Assembly (NCBI GenBank): GCA_964397305.1
Contig: CAYNIP010000014.1
Coordinates: 1 to 64,000, forward strand
Source: JAAUTY01 sp964397305
Lineage (GTDB): Bacteria > Cyanobacteriota > Cyanobacteriia > Cyanobacteriales > Spirulinaceae
Length of the DNA stretch: 64,000 bases
Reading direction: 5' to 3'
A model generated the notes under the pieces. It worked only from the letters and a program-made list of their open reading frames with translations, made no database searches and was not told the DNA's origin. This document shows positions 47,309 to 54,605 of this stretch, one piece after another. A program made the position numbers and the translations under genes. How positions within the stretch are numbered: the first letter of the stretch is position 1; each line of letters begins with the position of its first letter.

Positions 47309-48970
47309 ATGCCGCCGCCATCGCTGCACTGCATCAACCCCGACTGCCCCGCTCCTTACCCCCAGCCGCCCCACCACAAGTTTTGCCAGCGCTGCGGCAC
47401 GAGCCTGCGCTTGCAAGCTCGTTACGTCCCCCTAGAGCGCCTCGGGGCCGGTGGCTTTGCGGCCATTTACACAGTCTGGGACGAGCTACGTCAAGTAGAA
47501 AAGGTGCTCAAAGTCCTCACGATCGCGGCGGATAAGGCCCTGCAACTCTTTGCCCAAGAAGCCGTCGTGCTGCGAACCCTGCGACATCCAGGGGTGCCTC
47601 GGGTGGAACCCAACAGCTTTTTTGAGATCTGCACCCCCGACGGCTGCAAGCTTTATTGCCTGGTGATGGAGAAAATCCCGGGGCAAAATCTCGAGGACGT
47701 GCTCCAGACCACCTACCCCCAGGGCTGCCCCGAGTTGTTGGTGTACCAGTGGTTGGTGCAGACGGCGGCGATTTTAGAGGTACTCCACCGCCGCCAGATC
47801 GTTCACCGGGACATTAAACCGTCCAATCTCATGCTGCGACCGGGGCAGCCCTCCGGGGCTCCGGGGAGCGGCCAGATCGTCTTGATTGACTTTGGTGGTG
47901 CTAAGCAGATCGACGCTGCCCCCAGTTCTACGCGGTTGTTTTCCTCCGGCTACAGCCCCCCGGAACAGCTCCAGGGCGGTGGGGTGGAGCCTACAGCCGA
48001 CATCTACGCCCTCGGCCGCACCGCGATTCACCTCCTCACGGGCCGGCATCCGAGCGAGCTGGAGAACTTGACAACGGGCCGCCTCCACTGGCGACCTGGG
48101 GTCACGGTCGATCCTGAGTTTGCCCTGCTGCTGGAGGCGATGGTTGAACCCGAGGCGGCCGCTCGTCCGGCCTCGGCGCGGCGTCTGCAACAGCACCTGG
48201 GGGAGCTGACGGGGCTACGCCAGCGATCGCAGCAGCAGGCCGAGATACACCGCCGCCAGCGCTGGCGCGATCGCCTCGCCCCCTGGCAGCGACGGGGGCG
48301 GCAGGGGTGGCAGGCCCTCCAACGGGGGGGTACGGCCCTGGCGGTGGCGCTGCTGGAGACGCTCTGGAGCGTGGTCTTGAGCAGTACGAGCGCGATCGCC
48401 GGTCTCTTGCTCGGGGGGGTGCTCCTCCAGGTCAGTCCCTGGGGCCAAGGATTTGCTCGCAGCCTCGAGGGTCTGGTACGGCAGCTCAGTGCTCTGGAGA
48501 TTAGCGCCAGCGAGGCAGCCCTGCCTTTTGCCCTTGCGGGGTTTGGGGTAGCCTGGGGTCTGGCGACGGCCAGCTCTGAGCCCCGACGCCCCCCGTCTGT
48601 CTTGGCCGGTCTCAGCGGCGGCCTCGGCTATACCATTGGCTGGTTACTCTGGGAGAATTTACCCTACACCTTGCCCTACCGGGCCATGGGCTTGGCTGTC
48701 ACCAGCACCGCCTTTGTGCTCGTCGGCCTCGGCCTGCCGAGCCACTATTGGCTCCATTGGCTCACAGCCCTCACGGGAACCAGTGGGATCTTTTGGGGTC
48801 TCTGGCGGCAGGGTTGGTTTACCTGGGAGCTATTGGCCCAGGCGATCGCCTTTGAGAACTTGGGCTTGAGCCTCGGCCTGGGAGCCCTGGGGGCGATCGC
48901 CCTCGGTGGTTCCCTCAGCCTGAGCCGCTACCTTCTGGTTCCCCTAGTGCGTTGGTGGCCTCGCCCTTAG
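47309..48970 (+). CDS. Membrane serine/threonine kinase with N-terminal zinc ribbon
   Basis: 553 residues. A double-Cys ribbon (CINPDCPAPYP ... FCQRCGTSL, residues 6-31) leads a kinase domain (about 36-300): G-loop LGAGGFAAIYTVWD, Lys in EKVLKVL, catalytic loop IVHRDIKPSNLML, DFGGAKQ and SSGYSPPEQ activation segment. All catalytic residues are kept. An Arg-rich linker follows, and then about five membrane helices (from residue 335) fill the C-terminus. This layout recurs in cyanobacterial SpkB-like or membrane-anchored Hanks kinases. Signals and targets are unknown. Confidence 0.88.
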   Translation: MPPPSLHCINPDCPAPYPQPPHHKFCQRCGTSLRLQARYVPLERLGAGGFAAIYTVWDELRQVEKVLKVLTIAADKALQLFAQEAVVLRTLRHPGVPRVEPNSFFEICTPDGCKLYCLVMEKIPGQNLEDVLQTTYPQGCPELLVYQWLVQTAAILEVLHRRQIVHRDIKPSNLMLRPGQPSGAPGSGQIVLIDFGGAKQIDAAPSSTRLFSSGYSPPEQLQGGGVEPTADIYALGRTAIHLLTGRHPSELENLTTGRLHWRPGVTVDPEFALLLEAMVEPEAAARPASARRLQQHLGELTGLRQRSQQQAEIHRRQRWRDRLAPWQRRGRQGWQALQRGGTALAVALLETLWSVVLSSTSAIAGLLLGGVLLQVSPWGQGFARSLEGLVRQLSALEISASEAALPFALAGFGVAWGLATASSEPRRPPSVLAGLSGGLGYTIGWLLWENLPYTLPYRAMGLAVTSTAFVLVGLGLPSHYWLHWLTALTGTSGIFWGLWRQGWFTWELLAQAIAFENLGLSLGLGALGAIALGGSLSLSRYLLVPLVRWWPRP

Positions 48971-49031
48971 GGCCGGTTGAGGACGCTGCCCGAAATCCAG
49001 ATCTGGCAAGGGCTGCCCTAGACAAGCGGCC

Positions 49032-50162
49032 CTAACGACCCTGGAGAATGCGATCCACATCGGCCAAGGTCACGGCTTGGCGATCCGCCAGGTCCTTGAT
49101 CTGCTGGGTCAAGGCTCGGAGCTGGAGTTCATCCAGTTGTAGACCGAGTTCGTGGGCGCGGTGGGCGATCGCGTGCCAGCCCGTCAGCCGGTGGTTCACC
49201 GACACCGAGCGGCTACAGGCAAAGTCTTGGGGGTTGAGCACTTCATAGGTCGCTGGATTGTTCAACACCGCCTTGGTATGAATGCCCGCCTTGTGGTGAA
49301 AGGCACTCTCGCCGACGATGCAGTGGTTGAACGGCACTGGCACGCCAATCTTCCTCGATACCAACTGGTGCAGATAGATGAGCTGCTGCAAGCGGTATTT
49401 TTGGCGGAGGTGCTCTGGAGCACTCGCGTAAAGACGGGCGACTAGGCCCGCTAGGGGGGTGATCCCATTGCGCTCCCCGATCCCCATCACAGTGGTGTCA
49501 ATGTGGGTAGCCCCCGCTTCGAGAGCCATGTAGCTGTTGGCGATCGCGCAGCCCGTATCATTGTGGCAATGAAATTCGATATCGGCCTGGGTCACGGAGC
49601 GCAGATCCCGCACCACCTCCACCACCTGGAGCGGCGTGCTGATGCCCACCGTATCCGCGATCCCAAAACGCTGCACCAGGCCCAAGGCCTCAATCGCGCC
49701 GTAGACTTGCAGGAGATCCTGGCGATCACTGCGGAAGGAATCTTCCGTCGAAAAGCGCAGCTCTAAGTGCGGCCCCTGCTCTCGGAGATAGCTCAGCACC
49801 GTCGCGGCGGTGTCGATGATCTGCTGAATACTCTTACCGTGGCTGAACTGACGTAGCAGGGCAGACGTGCCAATCACCACGTTGATACCGTCCACGCCCG
49901 TATCCAAGGCCGCTTTGGCATCCTCAAGATGGCAGCGCAGGTGAGTCAACACCTTGGCCGACAATCCCAGCCCAGCCAGAATGGTGCAGTCTCGGCGTGA
50001 CTGGGGCGAGGCACAGGGGGATGTCACTTCAATGTAGTCCACCCCAAAAAAATTCAGGGATTCAGCAATTTCGATCTTGTCCGCAGTTGAGAACTGGGCA
50101 CCGGCAAACTGCTCGCCTTCGCGGAGTGTGCTGTCGATGATGGCAAAATCCGTTAGGGACAT
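49032..50162 (-). CDS. Homocitrate synthase, Lys20/Lys21 (AAA-pathway) type
   Basis: 376 residues. DRE-TIM barrel with STLREGEQFAGAQFST (metal/substrate Arg-Glu), SPCASPQSRRDCTILAGLGL, KVLTHLRCHLEDAK, GTSALLRQFSHGKS, EDSFRSDRQDLL, ECHNDTGC-like segment IEFHCHNDTGCAIANSYMALEAGA, and IGERNGITPLAGL. These match fungal and Thermus lysine-pathway homocitrate synthases more than classical NifV or LeuA. It condenses 2-oxoglutarate with acetyl-CoA. Cyanobacteria normally make lysine by the diaminopimelate route, so the role may be to supply homocitrate for nitrogenase or another pathway. No nif or lys gene is nearby. Confidence 0.85.
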   Translation of the reverse strand: MSLTDFAIIDSTLREGEQFAGAQFSTADKIEIAESLNFFGVDYIEVTSPCASPQSRRDCTILAGLGLSAKVLTHLRCHLEDAKAALDTGVDGINVVIGTSALLRQFSHGKSIQQIIDTAATVLSYLREQGPHLELRFSTEDSFRSDRQDLLQVYGAIEALGLVQRFGIADTVGISTPLQVVEVVRDLRSVTQADIEFHCHNDTGCAIANSYMALEAGATHIDTTVMGIGERNGITPLAGLVARLYASAPEHLRQKYRLQQLIYLHQLVSRKIGVPVPFNHCIVGESAFHHKAGIHTKAVLNNPATYEVLNPQDFACSRSVSVNHRLTGWHAIAHRAHELGLQLDELQLRALTQQIKDLADRQAVTLADVDRILQGR

Positions 50163-50243
50163 GGACCTGAAACCTCAGTAAGGGGGAATGGCAAGCAAGG
50201 CGCAAGGCTGGCTACTCCAACCCTCTGGCCGGCGATGTTGAGA

Positions 50244-50272
50244 AGCCCGCTCTCCGCAGTCGAGAGCGGGCT
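50244..50272 (-). terminator. Stem-loop between homocitrate synthase and TauD genes
   Basis: AGCCCGCTCTC and GAGAGCGGGCT are exact 11-base arms with a 7-base loop. It could stop minus-strand transcription coming from the TauD-like gene; only a weak pyrimidine tail (TTCTC) follows. Confidence 0.45.
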
Positions 50273-50359
50273 CCAGGGGTCACGCCGCAGAGGAATGGGT
50301 CGGAAGAGTACTCATGGCAGCCGCAAAATTGACCGAGAAGACGGGTGTATCCCAGGCGC

Positions 50360-50455
50360 TCCGGTTGCCCTCATCCCCCAGTCCCGGCGCCCAAAGCTGG
50401 GAGCCAGGAAGCCCGCGCCCAACCTTGGAGCGGAATGTAGGGTGAGGGCGGTTAA
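50360..50455 (-). repeat. Diverged copy of MITE-like family A
   Basis: Contains CCCTCATCCCCCAGTCCC, CAAAGCTGGGAG, CGCCCAACCTTGGAGCGG and GTAGGGTGAGGGCGG, in the order seen in the inverted copy at 42755. Much decayed. Confidence 0.5.
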
Positions 50456-50604
50456 TAAGCTGGTATGCTCCCAGCAGACGACTCTGGGACACAAATTGGT
50501 TCCGCTAAGGGCTACAGGAGCCCATGACTGAATTCCAGGGCCCGCACCGAGTGTCTGAGTCCTGTTCCCTCATCATAGCCGTGATTTCCCTGGGTGCTCC
50601 CGAA

Positions 50605-51507
50605 TTAGGCCGTGAGGAGCGGGCCCCCAAGGCGAACGTGGATATCGCGGCGGGCATCGCTGTAGGCGCGGCGGCCGTGGAGCCAGCGGGTATTGTCGAG
50701 GAGCAAGACATCCCCTGCCTGCCAGGCGATCGGGATCGTCAGCTCAGCGGCGATCGCCCGCAGCTCAGCCGCTAGGGCGGCTGAAATCTCAGAGCCATCG
50801 GCCCAGGAGACGCGGCTTTCCGTATCGCCCACAAGGCCATCCAGGAGCGGCAAGATGTTGTTGATAAACACCGGCCGCTGAGTATAAACACTGGTCGAGA
50901 GGGCCGAGCGCAAGGAGCGCGTGGTCAGCGATCGCGTGATGGGATCGAAGCTAAACTGGATCTCGTTCTCCCCACAGATTTCAGCCACGACGGCCAAATC
51001 CTCGGTCTGATAGACCCGTTGCCAGAGACCGTCAGGATAAGTGCGATGGTAGGCCAAAAGCTGGCGAGCAAAGCAGGAGCGCGTGGCTGGCGATAGCCGT
51101 TGATAAAATTGTTCCCCGTCGGCGATCGTCGTTTCCCCCGCCGTCTCCGCCGGCACAGCACAGTAGAACCAGATCACCGCCGGTCGCTGCTTCATGTAGT
51201 ACATCTCCCCGTGGAGGGAGACGGCATAGCCCAGATGGCTCCCGGTCACAGCCAGTACAGTACGGTCGCCCTTCACCTGAGCCCGAGGAATCGCACCGCC
51301 GCGATAGGCCATGAAATGGGAGCTGAGGCAGCCACTAAAGGCCTTGAACTCCTCCGGGCTAGCCCCAAAACCTCGGAAGAGGATCGCGCCCGTAGCGCGG
51401 ACCTGCTCGAGGAGGGGAGCCCGCTCTAGCTCCAGCAAGGAGATCTGCCCGTCACTCGTGCAGCAAGTGCCCAGGGTATCCGCTAGGGGGGTGATCGAGA
51501 CTGCCAT
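50605..51507 (-). CDS. TauD/TfdA-family Fe(II)/2-oxoglutarate dioxygenase
   Basis: 300 residues from MAVSITPLADTLG. The 2-His-1-carboxylate site appears as SLHGEMYY (His99, Glu101) and NTRWLHGRRAY (distal His), followed by an Arg for 2-oxoglutarate. ILFRGFGASPEEFKAF is the typical N-terminal segment. Glu replacing Asp in the H-x-D/E motif is normal in SyrP/TauD-like relatives. Such enzymes hydroxylate small molecules, often amino acids, including in natural-product pathways. Substrate unknown; no biosynthetic cluster is visible. Its 5' neighbour is DUF1499. Confidence 0.82.
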   Translation of the reverse strand: MAVSITPLADTLGTCCTSDGQISLLELERAPLLEQVRATGAILFRGFGASPEEFKAFSGCLSSHFMAYRGGAIPRAQVKGDRTVLAVTGSHLGYAVSLHGEMYYMKQRPAVIWFYCAVPAETAGETTIADGEQFYQRLSPATRSCFARQLLAYHRTYPDGLWQRVYQTEDLAVVAEICGENEIQFSFDPITRSLTTRSLRSALSTSVYTQRPVFINNILPLLDGLVGDTESRVSWADGSEISAALAAELRAIAAELTIPIAWQAGDVLLLDNTRWLHGRRAYSDARRDIHVRLGGPLLTA

Positions 51508-51781
51508 AGGAAGCCGATAACGCAACCGCTCCTAGCTTAACCCCTGTCGGCTGAATCCTAGGGGCCAGCCTAACTTTGGCCTTACGGTTGCCCCCCCCTG
51601 TGAGACGAGAAACCCCCAGCCCCTGCCCCCAAGACGGGAACCAGGGAAACCAGAGGTTCCTTGCTCAAGACGGGGTGCTCCCGAATCCGGAAAGGGCTCC
51701 CAGCTTAGGGTTGACGGGAGGAAACCCCAGCGACGAAGGGGCAAAGATTGGGGGGGGTCGGGCCCTTGGGCTTGCTAGACC

Positions 51782-52327
51782 TTAGCCCTGCGTGGCACGG
51801 CCCGCCGCGACCTCAGCGGCCTCAGCGCTCAATTCTTCTAAGGCCAGGCGAATTTGTTCCAGGCGGCGGCGGTTGACACCGAGATCCGATTCTCCTAGGC
51901 GGGCGGCAGAGCGTATTTCGATTTGTGGCTCGGTCGGAGAGAAATAGAATTCGCTATCGTCCACAAATCCCATCAAGCGGCTGGCAAACTCGACCCGGAT
52001 GTAATCATCGGTGGCTTGCGTGATGGTGGCGCGAGGAATAGCCTCGATTACCTGCTGCAAGGTAGCCCGGGCTATGGCGCGATCGCCCCCATAACGGAGG
52101 GGCTCAATGCGATGGATGGTATCCGCATCGTCACGGCTCACGACACAATTGGGAGAGTCAGGGCAAGGCGCGAGCTGACCCGCCGTAGGACCGAGAGCCT
52201 CGGGGGGAGAGCCCGCAAAGACTTGGCTCAAACCCGGCAGGGCTGCCAGAGGGCCTGCTAAGGCAACCGGAGCGACTGGGAAACTAAGGCTGAAAGCAAG
52301 GAGCAGGGCAGCACAAAGACGCAACAT
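51782..52327 (-). CDS. DUF1499 secreted protein
   Basis: 181 residues with a signal peptide (LCAALLLAFSLSFPVAPVALA). The mature protein has LAPCPDSPNCVVSRD, the hallmark C-P-x-S-P-N-C-V-x-S motif of DUF1499, then LQQVIEAIPRATI, IRVEFASRLMGFVDDSEFYF and EIRSAARLGESDLGVNRRRLEQIR. The family also occurs in plastids and is probably lumenal or periplasmic. Function unknown; the two cysteines may form a disulfide. Stands alone with about 270-base gaps either side, which hold no recognisable gene. Confidence 0.85.
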   Translation of the reverse strand: MLRLCAALLLAFSLSFPVAPVALAGPLAALPGLSQVFAGSPPEALGPTAGQLAPCPDSPNCVVSRDDADTIHRIEPLRYGGDRAIARATLQQVIEAIPRATITQATDDYIRVEFASRLMGFVDDSEFYFSPTEPQIEIRSAARLGESDLGVNRRRLEQIRLALEELSAEAAEVAAGRATQG

Positions 52328-52591
52328 AAGCTTGAGGGTAAACAGTAGACGTGGGTGGGCCGTGAGACCGGGGCTGTTACCGAGGGCGCGTCATCCATTT
52401 TCACCCGAACCCACGTTAAGGCAAGGATTGTAGCCATCGTCAACCCCGTTGTCTCACGATCGAGAAAGCGGGCAAGGGTTCTACGAGTCCCGGAGGACAG
52501 ACCCCAGCTGAGCAACCCGTAACCTTGGCAGCGTTTGCGGTCACGACGCTGACTGAGGCGAAAGCTAGGGCAAACCGGATCGAGCAGGGCC

Positions 52592-52819
52592 CTAATCTAG
52601 GTCTACCGTAAACGGACGACCCTGGACGACGACGCGATCGCCCGCTACCAGCTTACGTCGCCGTCGGGTTTCTGGGACATCATTCACCGTGACATCACCA
52701 GCTTGAATCAGGACCTTCGCTTGACCGCCCGTGCTGACGGCCCCGGCCCGCTTGAGAAAATGCCCCAGCTCAATGCAGGGCCGCTCCCCGGCGGTGGGGG
52801 GCGCAGGCTCGTTGGTCAT
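52592..52819 (-). CDS. S4-domain RNA-binding protein
   Basis: 75 residues. The S4 fold is seen in IELGHFLKRAGAVSTGGQAKVLIQAGDVTVNDVPETRRRRKLVAGD, as in YbcJ and RqcP, small proteins that bind rRNA or tRNA on ribosomes. The ATG overlaps the stop codon of the Rieske gene (ATGA), so translation is coupled. Likely role: ribosome assembly or quality control; inferred only. Confidence 0.82.
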   Translation of the reverse strand: MTNEPAPPTAGERPCIELGHFLKRAGAVSTGGQAKVLIQAGDVTVNDVPETRRRRKLVAGDRVVVQGRPFTVDLD

Positions 52820-53235
52820 GTCGCCACCAGGATTTGCCCACCGTCGATTGTTGCCGTCAGCGATCGCAGGGATTCTGTCGCTGGGCCAGCCTGCTTGGTC
52901 CCATCCAGGGCAAAAATGGACTGGTGGCAAGGGCAAACAAAGGTTTGATCATCGGCCTGCCACTCCACGGTGCAGTTGCGGTGATTGCAATTGGCCGTCA
53001 AGGCCAACACCTGCGTTGCATCCGTCGGATCACGAACGACAATGATTTTCTCCGGCTCTTCAATCACCAGACTGCCTTGAGCCTCTAACTCCTGGACACT
53101 CCCGACGGGGATCGGCCCAGCGGCGGTCTCGGCCGTCGGCTCGCCCTCGCCAGGGTTGCAGGCGGCTAGGGCCACGGGCAGCGACGTGGCTAGGGCACTG
53201 ACGCCCGCCCAAGTTATAAATTCACGACGATTCAT
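52816..53235 (-). CDS. Exported Rieske [2Fe-2S] protein, lipoprotein-like
   Basis: 139 residues from MNRREFITWAGVSALA. The N-terminus has a twin-arginine motif (NRREFI) and a lipobox-like LPVALAAC, suggesting Tat export and lipidation at Cys26. Cluster ligands are NCNHRNC and CPCHQS. It is too short for PetC and lacks its membrane helix, so it is probably a minor Rieske-like electron carrier. Paired by ATGA overlap with the S4 gene. Electron partners unknown. Confidence 0.82.
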   Translation of the reverse strand: MNRREFITWAGVSALATSLPVALAACNPGEGEPTAETAAGPIPVGSVQELEAQGSLVIEEPEKIIVVRDPTDATQVLALTANCNHRNCTVEWQADDQTFVCPCHQSIFALDGTKQAGPATESLRSLTATIDGGQILVAT

Positions 53236-53313
53236 CGGGTGCTTCCTCTCAACATGGCCGATTATAGTCAAGGTCGCCCGTCGGCTGACGGCGGCGGCGA
53301 CGCGGGGGGGGAC

Positions 53314-53450
53314 GAAATTTTACGCGGGATGGTGGTACTCCTTAGCTCAGCCCTCACCCCAACCCCTCTCCCAACTTGGGAGAGGGGCTTCTAACTCCCC
53401 TGCCCCCAGCTTGGGAGAAGGGGCCGGGGAATGAAAGCCCCGTAACACTT
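53314..53450 (+). repeat. MITE-like family A, copy 3
   Basis: GAAATTTTACGCGGGATGG, CCCTCACCCCAACCCCTCTC and the exact palindrome CCCCTCTCCCAACTTGGGAG match copy 1. It lies 80 bases upstream of the Rieske start. Confidence 0.82.
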
Positions 53451-53532
53451 CGGCTGAAATCCTTGCCAGCTCTGGATTGCACAAAAATCCCCAGGCCCCT
53501 CGGAGCCCGGGCCTCCCCCCGCAACAGGGGCC

Positions 53533-53670
53533 CTAGACGGGAGAGGAGGCCGTGAGGCGGCGACGGAGTTGCTGCTGTTGCTTGCGGCGCTGGCGAGCGC
53601 GGGCCGAGCCGCCGCGTCCTTTGTCGTTACGCCCCTGGCGGCGGGGCGATTCCCAGCGTTTTAGGCGCAT
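53533..53670 (-). CDS. 45-residue Arg/Gln-rich basic protein
   Basis: Begins MRLKRWESPRRQGRNDKGRG and continues with ARQRRKQQQQLRRRL. GGAGGA lies nine bases before the ATG, a strong ribosome site, which is the main reason to believe it. The high positive charge suggests binding to RNA or DNA, similar in feel to small ribosome-associated proteins. I do not recognise a family. It is divergent from the DCC-family gene. Confidence 0.45.
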   Translation of the reverse strand: MRLKRWESPRRQGRNDKGRGGSARARQRRKQQQQLRRRLTASSPV

Positions 53671-53758
53671 GGTGTCCTCCAGTGAGCCGTGATAGTTACA
53701 ACCGTAGTCTGATATATTACACACTAGACGCTCGTGACTCTCTCTGGGTACCCCCATC

Positions 53759-54184
53759 ATGCTTTACCACGTGATCTATGACGGTGACTGCAACCTGTGT
53801 ACGAGCCTGGTTCAAGGGCTGGAGCAGTGGGATCAGGGCGATCGCTTTGACTACATTCCGATGCAAGATTCCTCAGCCTTGGCCCAATTCGGCTTGCAGG
53901 CGGCCGACGGCCAAGGGGGCATGATCCTGATCGACGCCCAGCAACCGGAGCGGCGCTGGCAGGGCAGTGCGGCGGCTGAAGAAATTGCGCGCCAGTTCCC
54001 CTTGGGAGCCGGCTTCATAGACCTGTACCGTGCCTTGCCGGGGGCGAAGCCTCTGGGCGATCGCGCCTACGCTCAAGTTCGCGATCAGCGCTATGCCTGG
54101 TTTGGTCGCCGTGAGCAGACTTACCACTCTGCCTATCCCGGCCCTGGTTCCGCTCCAGAACCGGACGGGGTGCATCTCAGTTAG
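53759..54184 (+). CDS. DCC-family thiol-disulfide oxidoreductase-like protein (DUF393)
   Basis: 141 residues. The family-defining DGDCNLC motif is in VIYDGDCNLCTSLVQGL, followed by the thioredoxin-like body (FDYIPMQDSSALAQFGL, GMILIDA, WQGSAAAEEIARQFPLGAGFIDLYR, YAWFGRR). The C-x2-C pair suggests redox activity, possibly with thylakoid or cytosolic partners. The last five residues and the stop codon fall inside a MITE-like element that begins at 54168, so the C-terminus was probably replaced by the insertion. Confidence 0.82.
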   Translation: MLYHVIYDGDCNLCTSLVQGLEQWDQGDRFDYIPMQDSSALAQFGLQAADGQGGMILIDAQQPERRWQGSAAAEEIARQFPLGAGFIDLYRALPGAKPLGDRAYAQVRDQRYAWFGRREQTYHSAYPGPGSAPEPDGVHLS

Positions 54185-54264
54185 GCAAGGCCCTCATCCC
54201 CCGGCCCCTTCTCCCAAGGAGGGCGAAGGGGAGTCTCCAAGAGTCTCCAAAGTGAGATGCCCCC
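54168..54264. mobile_element. MITE-like family B, intact 97-bp element
   Basis: Ends are inverted: GGGTGCATCTCA at the left and TGAGATGCCCCC at the right. The interior holds CCCCCGGCCCCTTCTCCCAA and AGGGCGAAGGGGAGTCTCC, which can pair. It codes for no protein. Related fragments occur at 15051, 42295 and 42889. Movement would need a transposase supplied elsewhere. Confidence 0.65.
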
Positions 54265-54352
54265 ACCGGACGCCACTACACCCTGCGCTTGCTACAATCA
54301 AGAGCAGTCCATCACGGAAAAATTTGCGTCGCAACGATGGGCCCTTGTGCCA

Positions 54353-54598
54353 ATGAAAGCAACGTTTCTTACCTGGCTGAATCGCTTCCTGGTTGTGGAT
54401 GTTTTCGTCGTTCTGTTGGGCTTTGCCTGGTTCGCGATCGCCCTCTTCGGTCGGGCGATGGCTTGGCCCCTTGGTTGGGAGCTATGGTATTCTCTCTGGC
54501 AACCCCTGTTCACCCCCGCCATTGGCATCCTCATGGCCGGAGCCCTGCTCAGCGGCTTGATCAACTGGGTCAGCAAGCGCCTTGACCCGGCCCCCTGA
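54353..54598 (+). CDS. 81-residue two-helix membrane protein
   Basis: MKATFLTWLNRFLVVDVFVVLLGFAWFAIALFG gives the first span and PLFTPAIGILMAGALLSGLINWV the second, with the loop MAWPLGWELWYSLW. Ends in WVSKRLDPAP. Small cyanobacterial membrane proteins with this plan are common but unassigned. ATG 54353 begins the hydrophobic region; earlier in-frame sequence is low quality. Tail-to-tail with the large hypothetical gene. Confidence 0.65.
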   Translation: MKATFLTWLNRFLVVDVFVVLLGFAWFAIALFGRAMAWPLGWELWYSLWQPLFTPAIGILMAGALLSGLINWVSKRLDPAP

Positions 54599-54605
54599 CC
54601 ACGCT

